From positions 1 through 56,745 of the IMG/VR virus record IMGVR_UViG_3300010400_000008: a DNA stretch of 56,745 bases; one strand, 5' to 3'. The notes beneath the pieces are model-generated. The model had not been told where the DNA came from and ran no database searches. It saw only the letters and a program-made list of their open reading frames with translations. Position 1 is the first letter of the stretch. Each line of letters starts with the position of its first letter. Shown here piece by piece: positions 45,000 to 52,551 of the stretch. The stretch is from a virus. Made by a program: the position numbers and the translations under genes.

Positions 45000-45305
45000 T
45001 TAGTTCGGCGGCGGCTCGGGTGGGTGCGTCAGCTCCAGCCCCAGGTCGTCGGCCTGGTGCAGCTGCACGTCCAGGCGCTGGTACAGTCGCTCCAGGCGGT
45101 GGTAGGCCCTGATCAGCTCCGTGCCGTAGTAGCGCTGCGCCTGCTCGACGGCGGCGACTGCGGCCACGAGGTCGCGCTGGCGCTGGTGTGACGCGGTGAT
45201 GTGCGATTCGAGCAACGTCCGCATCGAACTGACATGGTCCTCGATTTTGAGCACACGATCGAGGATTGCGGCCTCGACGGCGGGTTGCTGCTCCATGGCG
45301 TCCAT
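45000..45305 (-). CDS. Coiled-coil protein
   Basis: Encodes 101 residues from the ATG at 45305 (AAGGAGG 4 bases upstream). IEDHVSSMRTLLESHITASH and LIRAYHRLERLYQRLDVQLH form two helices. Together with the next gene it forms a two-gene reverse-strand unit under its own promoter. No family recognised. Confidence 0.55.
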   Translation of the reverse strand: MDAMEQQPAVEAAILDRVLKIEDHVSSMRTLLESHITASHQRQRDLVAAVAAVEQAQRYYGTELIRAYHRLERLYQRLDVQLHQADDLGLELTHPPEPPPN

Positions 45306-45328
45306 CGTGCCTCCTTCGTGTAGCAGGC

Positions 45329-45357
45329 ACTGTAGCAAACAGGCGTTCGAAGCGCAA
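45329..45357 (-). promoter_or_regulatory. Promoter of the coiled-coil gene pair
   Basis: Minus strand: TTGCGC, 17-base spacer, TACAGT, with TGC directly before the -10 (extended). Start near 45322, leaving a short leader with AAGGAGG before ATG at 45305. Confidence 0.5.
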
Positions 45358-45493
45358 CGATAAAAATCTGGTTGGAAATGCTTCAAAACTATCGGCCGTC
45401 GTTTTGAACGATTGTGAGCGGCCGCACGACCGCAACCTTTCGCACATGCGTGCGTTCTATATGGTACTAGTAGCGAGACAGGAAGATCGGCCA

Positions 45494-45523
45494 TTGCCTC
45501 GCGCGGCGAGCTCGTGGTATGAT
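45494..45523 (+). promoter_or_regulatory. Promoter of the 45620 gene and tRNA
   Basis: TTGCCT, 18-base spacer, TATGAT, with an extended -10 TGG. The transcript would cover 45620-45886 and the tRNA, ending at the terminator at 46000-46043. Confidence 0.5.
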
Positions 45524-45619
45524 ACCGGCGAACAGAGACGCCAGAGCGGAAACACCGCGCGGCACACGATCCGAGGATCGCGTGACGCGCGTTTTTGAGT
45601 CGCAGAACCAAGCACATCC

Positions 45620-45886
45620 ATGCCTGAGCACACCATTGCAGCACTCGACGACCTTCAGGCGCGCGGCTTTGGCACCGCCGAATTCCTTGTGGACAGCGAG
45701 GGGAACCTCATCCACATCGAAACCGTGTTTACGGCGCAGCTCGAAAAGGGCGAGAGCCTGGCCGATTTCATTGCGCGGGCACGGGTCGAGGGCATCTGGC
45801 AGCACGGCGATCGGATTCAGGTGCCGGCGCAGAATAAGCGCACCGAATACGTGCGCATCATCCGACCGGCGAAGAAGACCACGTAA
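45620..45886 (+). CDS. Small protein co-transcribed with tRNA
   Basis: An 88-residue protein. DDLQARGFGTAEFLVDSEGN, LIHIETVFTAQLEKGESLAD and RIQVPAQNKRTEYVRIIRPA give an alpha/beta pattern. The ribosome site is weak. It is 3 bases upstream of the tRNA, under the same promoter. No family recognised. Confidence 0.55.
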   Translation: MPEHTIAALDDLQARGFGTAEFLVDSEGNLIHIETVFTAQLEKGESLADFIARARVEGIWQHGDRIQVPAQNKRTEYVRIIRPAKKTT

Positions 45887-45889
45887 CGC

Positions 45890-45964
45890 TGCGGTGTGGG
45901 GGAACGGTACCCCGTTGGGCTCATAACCCAAAGATAGCGAGTTCAACTCTCGCCACCGCTCCCA
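45890..45964 (+). tRNA. Initiator-type tRNA-Met (CAT)
   Basis: Cloverleaf: acceptor TGCGGTG/CACCGCT with an unpaired T1:T72, D arm GGGG-AACGGTA-CCCC, anticodon arm TTGGG-CTCATAA-CCCAA, variable AGATA, T arm GCGAG-TTCAACT-CTCGC, discriminator C and encoded CCA. The mismatch at 1:72 and three consecutive G:C pairs under the anticodon loop are the hallmarks of initiator tRNA-fMet, not elongator Met or Ile2. It follows a small gene and precedes a strong terminator. Confidence 0.88.
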
Positions 45965-45999
45965 ACAACCTATAGATCATGTGACCTATCGGAACCACC

Positions 46000-46043
46000 G
46001 GGGGTCGCTCGTTCTCTTGTCGAGAACGGCGACCCCCATTTTT
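46000..46043 (+). terminator. Intrinsic terminator after the tRNA
   Basis: GGGGGTCGC (plus CGTTCTC after a bulged T), loop TTGTC, GAGAACGGCGACCCCC, then ATTTTTA. Ends the tRNA transcript and insulates the late region that begins at 46145. Confidence 0.9.
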
Positions 46044-46144
46044 ATGCGACGCTCCCCCGCCAGCCGACGATCAGCCGCTGCGCGCCCACTCAGGCCATTG
46101 ATGCAGGCAGGCCACGGCGGGGGGAGCTCCCAAGGCACGAACCC

Positions 46145-46471
46145 ATGGCCATCAGCCCGGTCGACGCCATCCGCCTGGAGAGCCAGGCCGAGTCACGCGG
46201 CAGTCAGTACGCCCTGGTCCTGAACCTCACGACTGAGGTGGCGCTGCTGCGGCGCGACGTGCGGCTGCTGATGCTCAGCGCGATCCCGGCGGCGCTCGTC
46301 GCCCTGGTCGTCGCGATCATCGCCCTGGTGCTGGTCGTGCAATTCATCATGTTCCGTCCGGCTGGCGCGTTCGCGCCGGCGCCTTTCATCGCCCCTGCCT
46401 CGGCCGGCCCTTTGCTCGCGCCGCTGGCCAGCCTCGACCAGCGGCCGGGCATCCTCTTTATGGAGGCCTGA
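46145..46471 (+). CDS. Membrane protein, possible holin or lysis accessory
   Basis: A 108-residue protein. Helical N-terminus, then one long hydrophobic segment (LLMLSAIPAALVALVVAIIA and following) and a Pro/Ala outer part. It opens the lysis cassette and overlaps the next gene by one base (TGATG). One long transmembrane span fits a class III-like holin or a spanin-type accessory. Confidence 0.5.
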   Translation: MAISPVDAIRLESQAESRGSQYALVLNLTTEVALLRRDVRLLMLSAIPAALVALVVAIIALVLVVQFIMFRPAGAFAPAPFIAPASAGPLLAPLASLDQRPGILFMEA

Positions 46472-46758
46472 TGCGTCATCCCTTCCCGATCGCCGAGACA
46501 CCCGTCGCCGTCCACCTGCGCCTGCTCCGCGAGCGGCGCGAGGTGGCGATCCTGGCGACGATACCCAAAGTGTTGCACCTCTATCCGGGGATACTGCGCG
46601 CCTGCGAGCGCTATGCGTTCATGGTCGCGGCCAATGTCAGTAATCGCCGGCTGCGCCGCGTGATCTATCCCTGGCAGCGCCGACCCGTCGATCCGGCGAA
46701 GCATCCCAAGGCCCGCGTCAAGCGTGGGCGCCTGCGCAATCCGACCGCGTTACGCTAG
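46471..46758 (+). CDS. Small basic protein in the lysis cassette
   Basis: A 95-residue protein, strongly basic (RRVIYPWQRRPVDPAKHPKA). LRLLRERREVAILATIPKVL is a helix. No family recognised; between two membrane-protein genes, so possibly an anti-holin or virion peptide. Confidence 0.45.
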   Translation: MRHPFPIAETPVAVHLRLLRERREVAILATIPKVLHLYPGILRACERYAFMVAANVSNRRLRRVIYPWQRRPVDPAKHPKARVKRGRLRNPTALR

Positions 46759-46765
46759 GAGCGAC

Positions 46766-47344
46766 ATGACCTCCACCCCCCAGCAGCCGGCGCGACAGCC
46801 GAGCTCTGATTTCTATCCGACGCTCATTATCGTCGCCGGGCTGGCGCTGATCGGGTTCCTGCTCTCGACCCAAGAGATCGTCGCGGTGGGACCGTTCGTG
46901 CTCGCGATCATCGGGTTTGTGGCGAACGAGATCTACAAAATGCGCCAGTCGCGCGCCAATACCGAGAAATTGGCCGTCATGGCCCCCCGGGTCGACGAGG
47001 CGGTGGCGCAGTCGCAGGATAACGGCGCGCAACTCGCGGCCATCGCCCCCCAGGTGGATGCCGCCGTCGCGGCCGTCGCCGACAACACGCAGCTGACCGC
47101 CGACACGAAGGGACTGGTCAACGGCCAGGCGACCGAATTTCGACAGCAGACCGCCGAGTTTAAACAGGCCCTGGTCGAGATGTCGGCGCAGAAGACCGAG
47201 ATCGCCGCCCAAAAGGCCGAGATCGCCGCGCTGATCGAGCTGGCACGCTCGACGCTGGCGGAGGTGACGGCCCGCGATGCGGGCATGGAGGCTGGCCGGG
47301 CCCAGATCATCGCCGAGAACGCACCACCCGAGAGCATCCCATGA
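46766..47344 (+). CDS. Holin-like membrane protein with coiled coil
   Basis: Encodes 192 residues from the ATG at 46766 (AGGAG 4 bases upstream). Two hydrophobic segments (TLIIVAGLALIGFLL; FVLAIIGFVANEIY) form a hairpin, followed by a long coiled coil with AP(R/Q)VD repeats (MAPRVDEAVAQSQDNGAQLA; IAPQVDAAVAAVADNTQL). Location just before two endolysin genes makes it the main holin candidate. Confidence 0.55.
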   Translation: MTSTPQQPARQPSSDFYPTLIIVAGLALIGFLLSTQEIVAVGPFVLAIIGFVANEIYKMRQSRANTEKLAVMAPRVDEAVAQSQDNGAQLAAIAPQVDAAVAAVADNTQLTADTKGLVNGQATEFRQQTAEFKQALVEMSAQKTEIAAQKAEIAALIELARSTLAEVTARDAGMEAGRAQIIAENAPPESIP

Positions 47345-47940
47345 TCACCGCCGACAGCGCCATCCTGGCCGCCCCGCGCGCGACCCTGGAGCAGTGCAGC
47401 CGCTTCATGCTCGCGCGCCCCTACGGCGCGTACCACTATTGCGATATCCACGACGTCATCCTGCCCAGCTACTTCGACCTCTGTGAGCTGGTCGGCGTCG
47501 ATCCCTGCCTGGCCATCGCGCAGCTCATCCACGAGACCGGCAACCTGACGAGCTGGTGGTCGCAGCGCCCGCGCCGCAACCCGGCGGGCATCGGTGTCAC
47601 CGGGCACTCCCAGGCCTGGAAGCCGGCCATCATCGTGCCGGGCCAGGCGTGGGCACACCATCCGGACGGTACCTGGCATGAGGGCCTCTCGTTTGGCGAC
47701 TGGTGCAAGGGCAGTGTCCCCGCTCACGTCGGGCGCCTGCTGGCCTACGCACTGCGCGACGACCAGGCCAACCCGGCGCAGCAGCTGCTCATCCGGCGCG
47801 CTCTGGCGTGGCGTCCCCTGCCCAGCAGCTACCGAGGCGCGGCGCCTACCCTGGCGGGCCTGCGAGGCCGCTGGGCGGTGCCGGGCACCGACTACCCTGA
47901 CAAGCTCGCGGCGATCGCCCGCGCCATCCAGAGGGCGTGA
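47341..47940 (+). CDS. Endolysin I: glucosaminidase domain
   Basis: A 199-residue protein overlapping the previous gene by 4 bases. AQLIHETGNLTSWWSQRP contains the catalytic Glu (E65); PAGIGVTG and LRGRWAVPGTDYPDKLAAIA complete a glucosaminidase (GH73-like) domain acting on the glycan strands of peptidoglycan. No signal peptide, so holin-dependent export is expected. Confidence 0.78.
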   Translation: MITADSAILAAPRATLEQCSRFMLARPYGAYHYCDIHDVILPSYFDLCELVGVDPCLAIAQLIHETGNLTSWWSQRPRRNPAGIGVTGHSQAWKPAIIVPGQAWAHHPDGTWHEGLSFGDWCKGSVPAHVGRLLAYALRDDQANPAQQLLIRRALAWRPLPSSYRGAAPTLAGLRGRWAVPGTDYPDKLAAIARAIQRA

Positions 47941-48692
47941 TGCCGACGATCGACCGCACCACCTATCAAAAGGCTACGCGGCCGATTGGCTCGGGCTACG
48001 ACCGCCGTGTGAAGGGCGTGACGCCGCGCAAGCTGGTTATCCACACGACCAACGGCAATCGCGGCAGCAGCTTCGCGGCCGAGTGCCGCTACTGCGTCAA
48101 CAGCAACGCGATCGGCATCCACTATGAGATCGGCAAGGAGGGCCAGATCGTCGAGCAGCTCGATCCCATGTGGCGTGCCTGGCACGTCGGCCGCAGTCTG
48201 CCGGGCTGGGGCAACAACGACGCGATCGGCGTCGAGTGCCATCACGCCGTTGGTGAGGCCTGGACACCCGCGCAGCACGATGCGCTCACCTGGCTGACCA
48301 AGGAGCACCTGATGCCGCGCTACGGCATCACGCCCGCCGCTATCGACACCCACCGCGCGGTGGCGCTGCCCCACGGCCGCAAAGTCGATCCGAGCGACTG
48401 GTCCGATGCATGGTTCTACGCCTGGCGCGCGGCGCTCAGTGGCCTGGCCTATGTGCCGCAGCCCGCGCGCCTGGCCAGCTACATCACCACGACCGCCGTC
48501 AACGTGCGGCAGGGGCCGAGCCGCGCGAAACCGATCGCCTTGGATGGCCATTGCGTGTTAGCGAAAGATTTTGCGTTCCAGAGCGATGTGACGGTGCAGG
48601 GCGAGGCGATCGGCGGCAACGGCACATGGGTGCATCTGGTCGTCCCGGCCGCCTGGGGCTTCGTGCATAGCTCGTGTGTGAGGCGGGTATGA
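47940..48692 (+). CDS. Endolysin II: N-acetylmuramoyl-L-alanine amidase with SH3b
   Basis: A 250-residue protein. Amidase_2/PGRP-type domain with LVIHTTNG (first zinc His, residue 35), IGIHYEIGKEGQIVEQ, NDAIGVECHH, and DTHRAVALPHGRKVDPSDW. Residues about 185-250 are an SH3b wall-binding domain (TAVNVRQGPSRAKPIALDGH). It overlaps the glucosaminidase stop by one base (TGATG). Two enzymes cutting glycan and stem peptide act together. Confidence 0.88.
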   Translation: MPTIDRTTYQKATRPIGSGYDRRVKGVTPRKLVIHTTNGNRGSSFAAECRYCVNSNAIGIHYEIGKEGQIVEQLDPMWRAWHVGRSLPGWGNNDAIGVECHHAVGEAWTPAQHDALTWLTKEHLMPRYGITPAAIDTHRAVALPHGRKVDPSDWSDAWFYAWRAALSGLAYVPQPARLASYITTTAVNVRQGPSRAKPIALDGHCVLAKDFAFQSDVTVQGEAIGGNGTWVHLVVPAAWGFVHSSCVRRV

Positions 48693-49126
48693 GTACCCCC
48701 GACGACTATTGCGGCCGGCACAACACCCGCGGCGCCGGCGCATGTCCATATTGTCTTGTCGATCAGGGCGCCGACGTGGTGCCCGAGGGTCGCATTCGCG
48801 AACTGCGCGAGCAGCTGCGCATTCTGGAGGCCCGCATCGCCGACGGTGAGTCGGCCCAGATCGCGCTCGGCATGCGCGTGGCCGACCTGGAGCACGATCG
48901 CATCGCCGCCCAGAAGGCGCACAATGCGCTGGCCGGGGCGCATGAGCATCTCGCCGAGCTTTTTACCATCCAGACGCAGACGTATGAATCGCTCAGCCGG
49001 CAGATCGCCATGCTCATCCAGCAGGACGCCCGGCGCGGCCTCGATCTGGCAAAGGTCGAGCGCGCCCAGAACGACCTCGACGAGCGCCTAACCGAGCTGG
49101 AGGATCGCCGTGATGAGCGCCTGTAA
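48689..49126 (+). CDS. Zinc/coiled-coil protein
   Basis: Encodes 145 residues in ATGA overlap with the amidase gene. CGRHNTRGAGACPYC at the N-terminus is a CxxH...CxxC metal site; the rest is coiled coil (IRELREQLRILEARIADGES; QNDLDERLTELEDRRDERL). Possibly a spanin-like or late regulatory protein; unassigned. Confidence 0.55.
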   Translation: MSTPDDYCGRHNTRGAGACPYCLVDQGADVVPEGRIRELREQLRILEARIADGESAQIALGMRVADLEHDRIAAQKAHNALAGAHEHLAELFTIQTQTYESLSRQIAMLIQQDARRGLDLAKVERAQNDLDERLTELEDRRDERL

Positions 49127-49232
49127 GTGCCCGTGCTGCGGCTGGTGGGTGCGTGGCCTGGTCCGCTGGCGCGATCGCGGCTGGGAGCTGCACTGCTGGA
49201 TCTGCGCGGCCTGGGTGAGCTGGGGGAAGTAG
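49113..49232 (+). CDS. Very small zinc-ribbon protein
   Basis: Encodes 39 residues: MSACKCPCCGWWVRGLVRWR ... LHCWICAAWVSWGK. CPCC and CWIC form a C4 zinc site rich in Trp. It overlaps the preceding gene by 14 bases and ends right at the next start. Confidence 0.55.
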   Translation: MSACKCPCCGWWVRGLVRWRDRGWELHCWICAAWVSWGK

Positions 49233-49445
49233 ATGGGCGACCGTGCTGGGCGACGTGCCGCGACCACGCGGATCAAGCGCCGGGTGGCCGGCTACTACGG
49301 CGGCTATGCACGCGGCGACGCGCGCCACATCGGGCGGCTTACCCAGACGCGCACGCCCTGCTCGTGCCCGATGTGCGGCAACCCGCGCCGGCACTTCGGC
49401 ACACCGACGATCCAGGAGCAGCGGAGCCGCGCCGATGCGGGCTAA
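49233..49445 (+). CDS. Small conserved CxMCGNPRR protein
   Basis: A 70-residue protein. Helical basic N-terminus, then TPCSCPMCGNPRRHFGTPTI and EQRSR, a pattern shared by many small bacterial and phage proteins (CSCxMCGNPRR). Probably zinc-binding; function unknown. Starts directly after the previous stop. Confidence 0.7.
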   Translation: MGDRAGRRAATTRIKRRVAGYYGGYARGDARHIGRLTQTRTPCSCPMCGNPRRHFGTPTIQEQRSRADAG

Positions 49446-49560
49446 CCTGCGCGACCCTGGCTGGTGGGTACTCTTCGTCTGGTGCCGCATCTACTGGGCG
49501 CTCCTGTGGCTTGATCGATGGGTCTATCGGCCACTTGTGTGGCTGGTACAGCATGACTGA
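49435..49560 (+). CDS. Very small Trp-rich membrane protein
   Basis: Encodes 41 residues, MRANLRDPGWWVLFVWCRIY then WALLWLDRWVYRPLVWLVQH. A single aromatic hydrophobic helix. Overlaps the previous gene by 11 bases. Not recognised. Confidence 0.45.
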   Translation: MRANLRDPGWWVLFVWCRIYWALLWLDRWVYRPLVWLVQHD

Positions 49561-49575
49561 CTAGAATTATGGCGC

Positions 49576-50298
49576 ATGTCCTACACCCTCTATCACGGAG
49601 ACGCCCTGGCGCGACTCCGGACGCTCCCCGACGCGAGCATCGACGCGGTGATTGCCGATGAGCCGTATTCGAGCGGCGGCACGTCGAGCCGCGAGCGGAT
49701 CAGCCGCAGTCCGCGCGATAAGTACCAAACGAGCGGCACCGAACGCACCTATCCAACCTTTTACGGCGAGCACCGCGACCAACGCTCCTTTGGCTACTGG
49801 TGCGCGCTCTGGCTGGCCGAGTGCCTACGCATTGCCCAGCCCGGCGCGCCGATCTGCGTCTTTTCAGACTGGCGGCAGCTGCCCACCGCCACCGACGCGT
49901 TGCAGGCCGGTGGCTGGCGCTGGCAGGGCATCGTTCCGTGGAACAAGCCCAGCGCCCGGCCGCATCTCGGCCGCTTTACCAATCAGTGTGAGTACGTCAT
50001 CTGGGGCAGTAACGGCCCGCTGGGCGAGCGGCCAGGCATCGGCGTGCTGCCGGGCCTGATCACCGTCCCAGTCGTGGCGAGAGACAAGTTTCATCTGACC
50101 GGCAAGCCGATCGCGGTGATGGAGCAGCTCGTGCGCATCTGCGCCCCCGGCGGTACCATCCTCGACCCGTTTATGGGCAGCGGCTCGACCGGGGTGGCGG
50201 CGCTCAAACACGGCTATCGCTTCATCGGTATCGAGCAGTCGGCCGAATATATTGCCATTGCCCAAGAGCGGCTAGAGGATGCGCTGCAGAACCCATGA
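49576..50298 (+). CDS. DNA N6/N4 methyltransferase (beta class), DEPY variant
   Basis: A 240-residue protein. Motif IV ADEPYSSGG (DEPY, residues 28-31) precedes motif I DPFMGSGSTG (197-206), the beta-class order. The usual DPPY is changed to DEPY, also seen in some phage methylases; activity must be tested. PWNKPSARP and FTNQCEYVIWG are typical conserved segments. No restriction partner is adjacent, so it is an orphan protecting phage DNA. Confidence 0.82.
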   Translation: MSYTLYHGDALARLRTLPDASIDAVIADEPYSSGGTSSRERISRSPRDKYQTSGTERTYPTFYGEHRDQRSFGYWCALWLAECLRIAQPGAPICVFSDWRQLPTATDALQAGGWRWQGIVPWNKPSARPHLGRFTNQCEYVIWGSNGPLGERPGIGVLPGLITVPVVARDKFHLTGKPIAVMEQLVRICAPGGTILDPFMGSGSTGVAALKHGYRFIGIEQSAEYIAIAQERLEDALQNP

Positions 50299-51083
50299 AT
50301 AGTCCGACCTACTTCACATCCACCGATAAGCGCTGCGAGACCAGCGCCATCGAAGAAGCAATTATCAAGCAGCTCCAGGATCTGGGCATCCCGCTCGTGC
50401 CGCAGGTCAAGCTGGGCAATAACTGGGTGTTCGACGGCGCGATCGACGGCACGATGGTGCTGGTCGAGGTCCACGGCGAGTACTGGCACACCCTACCCGA
50501 GGTCCAGGCGCGCGACGCCCGCAAGCAGCAGTGGGCCGACCAGAACGGCTACACCATCCTGACCATCTGGGAGGCCGACTACCAGAACGACCCTGACGCG
50601 GCGCTGACGATCGTCGCCGACCACTATGCGGCGATCAAGACATTCACGGACGCGGGGGATAAAGGTGGCAAAGGTGGCATGGATCACCTGCGCCGCAGCG
50701 ACTACGGCACATGGCATGCGGCGTTTTTAGCCGCGCTGGGGCAGACCGGCATCATCCTCGACGCCTGCGACTTCGCCGGCGTCCACCGCGAGACCGTGCG
50801 CAAGCACCGCCGCGACGACCCGGCCTTCAACGAGGCGTTCAAGGACGCCCGCCGTGACGCCGCCGATCGATTGAGGCGCCGCTACCACCAGCGCGCCGAG
50901 CAGCAGAGCGATCGGGCGATGGAGTTTCTCCTCAAGACCCTCGACCCGGACGAGTATGGCGACGGGCACGCCGCGTTGCTCCAGGGGCTGATGCAGTACC
51001 TGGACCTGTCGAAGCTGAGCAATGAGCAAATCGAACGGCTCAGGGCCGGCGACGACCCGATCGCGGTCCTCCTCGGCGGCTGA
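50295..51083 (+). CDS. Nuclease-like domain fused to small terminase
   Basis: A 262-residue protein. Residues about 15-105 resemble a Vsr/DUF559 fold: WVFDGAIDGTMVLVEVHGEY WH, then ARDARKQQWADQNGYTILTI WE. Residues about 130-262 look like a small terminase subunit: ACDFAGVHRETVRKHRRDDP and AFKDARRDAADRLRRRYHQR, ending with an acidic tail. It overlaps the large terminase by 62 bases. The fusion would put a DNA-end or mismatch nuclease on the packaging recognition protein. No other small terminase candidate exists. Confidence 0.62.
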   Translation: MNSPTYFTSTDKRCETSAIEEAIIKQLQDLGIPLVPQVKLGNNWVFDGAIDGTMVLVEVHGEYWHTLPEVQARDARKQQWADQNGYTILTIWEADYQNDPDAALTIVADHYAAIKTFTDAGDKGGKGGMDHLRRSDYGTWHAAFLAALGQTGIILDACDFAGVHRETVRKHRRDDPAFNEAFKDARRDAADRLRRRYHQRAEQQSDRAMEFLLKTLDPDEYGDGHAALLQGLMQYLDLSKLSNEQIERLRAGDDPIAVLLGG

Positions 51084-52551
51084 GCTTGACATCCGCCTGC
51101 GCGCCGAGCAGGAGAAGCGCCGGCGCGAGGCTGCGCAGGGCGATGCCCCGCCGCCACTGACCTTCCGTGCCTACATCGCGCTGGTCAGCCCCAAGTATCA
51201 GTTCTACCGCCACTGCAAGGAGCTGATCGCCGTTTTACAACAGGTCGCCGACGGCACACTCACCCGCGTGATGGTCTTCGAGCCGCCGCGCCACGGCAAG
51301 AGCGAGCTCGTCTCGCGGCTCTTCCCGGCCTACTACCTCTACCGCTACCCGGATCGCTTCGTCGGCCTGGCCAGCTACGGCGCCGACCTGGCCTACACCC
51401 TCAGTCGCGCAGCTCGTGAGTTCTATCTGCGCGGCGGTGGGCAGCTCCACAAGGCCAGCCGCGCGGTCAAGCAGTGGCTGACACGGGAGGGCGGGGGGCT
51501 CTGGGCGGCCGGTGTGGGCGGCCCCGCGACCGGCAAGGGATTTCATCTTGGCATTATCGACGACCCGATCAAGGACGCCAAGGAGGCCGCCAGCGAGGCC
51601 AAGCGCGCCGGCGACCAGGATTGGTACGGGTCGGTCTGGACCACCCGCGAGGAGCCCGGCGGCGCGATCGTTATTGTCCAGACGCGCTGGAGCGAAGCCG
51701 ATCTTTCAGGCTACGTCCTGGAGCTGGAGGCCGAAGAGCCCGAGCGCTGGTATATCGTGCATCTGCCGGCGATCTGTGACCCCGACGATCTGCCAACCTA
51801 CCCCGCGACCTGCACGGTCCATCCCGACTGGCGTGAGCCCGGCGAGCCGCTCTGTCCCGAGCGCTACCCCCTGGAGCGGCTCAAGAAGGTCGCCAAGCGC
51901 ATCCGCGAGTACTTCTTTGGCGCGCTGTTTCAGCAGCGGCCGCGGCCCCGATCAGGCGGCATGTTCCGCCGCCAGGATCTCGAGCATATTGTCGGCGCAG
52001 CCCCCCGCACGGCGCGCCGGGTGCGCTACTGGGATCTTGCCGGGGCCGACCAAGGCAAGGGCGACTGGACGGTCGGGGCGCTCGTGGCCCTCCACGCCGA
52101 TCGCATCGTGATCGAGGATGTCGTGCGCGGCCAGTGGCCCGCCGCCGAGCGCAACGCCGTCATCCGCCAGACCGCCCGCGACGATCGACGGCGCGGCACG
52201 GACGCCACCTACATCGAGCAGCCGCCAGGGCTCGCCAAAGAGGCCTGCGACACCATCATTCGGCTGCTGCTGCTCGACGGCGTAGTGGCCCGCGCGGACC
52301 CGGTGCATGGCGACAAGGTCAGCCGGGCCGAGCCGCTGGCCGCCTGCTGCCAGGCCCAGCTGGTCGACCTGGTTGCGGGGGACTGGCACCGCGCATTCTT
52401 CGAAGAGCTGGAGTCCTTCCCCCACGGCAAAAACGACGACCAGGTCGACGCCGGCGCGGGCGGGGTCAACCGCCTGCTCGACCCGACCCAGTGGCAATCT
52501 GAGGAACCCGACGAGGACGACGAGGAAGGCATTCGCATCAGCACGCTATGA
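51022..52551 (+). CDS. terL: Terminase large subunit
   Basis: A 509-residue protein. Walker A PPRHGKS at residues 88-94, Walker B LGIIDD at 176-181, nuclease Asp in YWDLAG (338) and later YIEQPPG and DDQVDA, consistent with the terminase_6 (GpA/TerL) RNase H fold. It packages DNA into the prohead through the portal encoded next. Starts inside the small-terminase frame. Confidence 0.93.
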   Translation: MSKSNGSGPATTRSRSSSAAELDIRLRAEQEKRRREAAQGDAPPPLTFRAYIALVSPKYQFYRHCKELIAVLQQVADGTLTRVMVFEPPRHGKSELVSRLFPAYYLYRYPDRFVGLASYGADLAYTLSRAAREFYLRGGGQLHKASRAVKQWLTREGGGLWAAGVGGPATGKGFHLGIIDDPIKDAKEAASEAKRAGDQDWYGSVWTTREEPGGAIVIVQTRWSEADLSGYVLELEAEEPERWYIVHLPAICDPDDLPTYPATCTVHPDWREPGEPLCPERYPLERLKKVAKRIREYFFGALFQQRPRPRSGGMFRRQDLEHIVGAAPRTARRVRYWDLAGADQGKGDWTVGALVALHADRIVIEDVVRGQWPAAERNAVIRQTARDDRRRGTDATYIEQPPGLAKEACDTIIRLLLLDGVVARADPVHGDKVSRAEPLAACCQAQLVDLVAGDWHRAFFEELESFPHGKNDDQVDAGAGGVNRLLDPTQWQSEEPDEDDEEGIRISTL

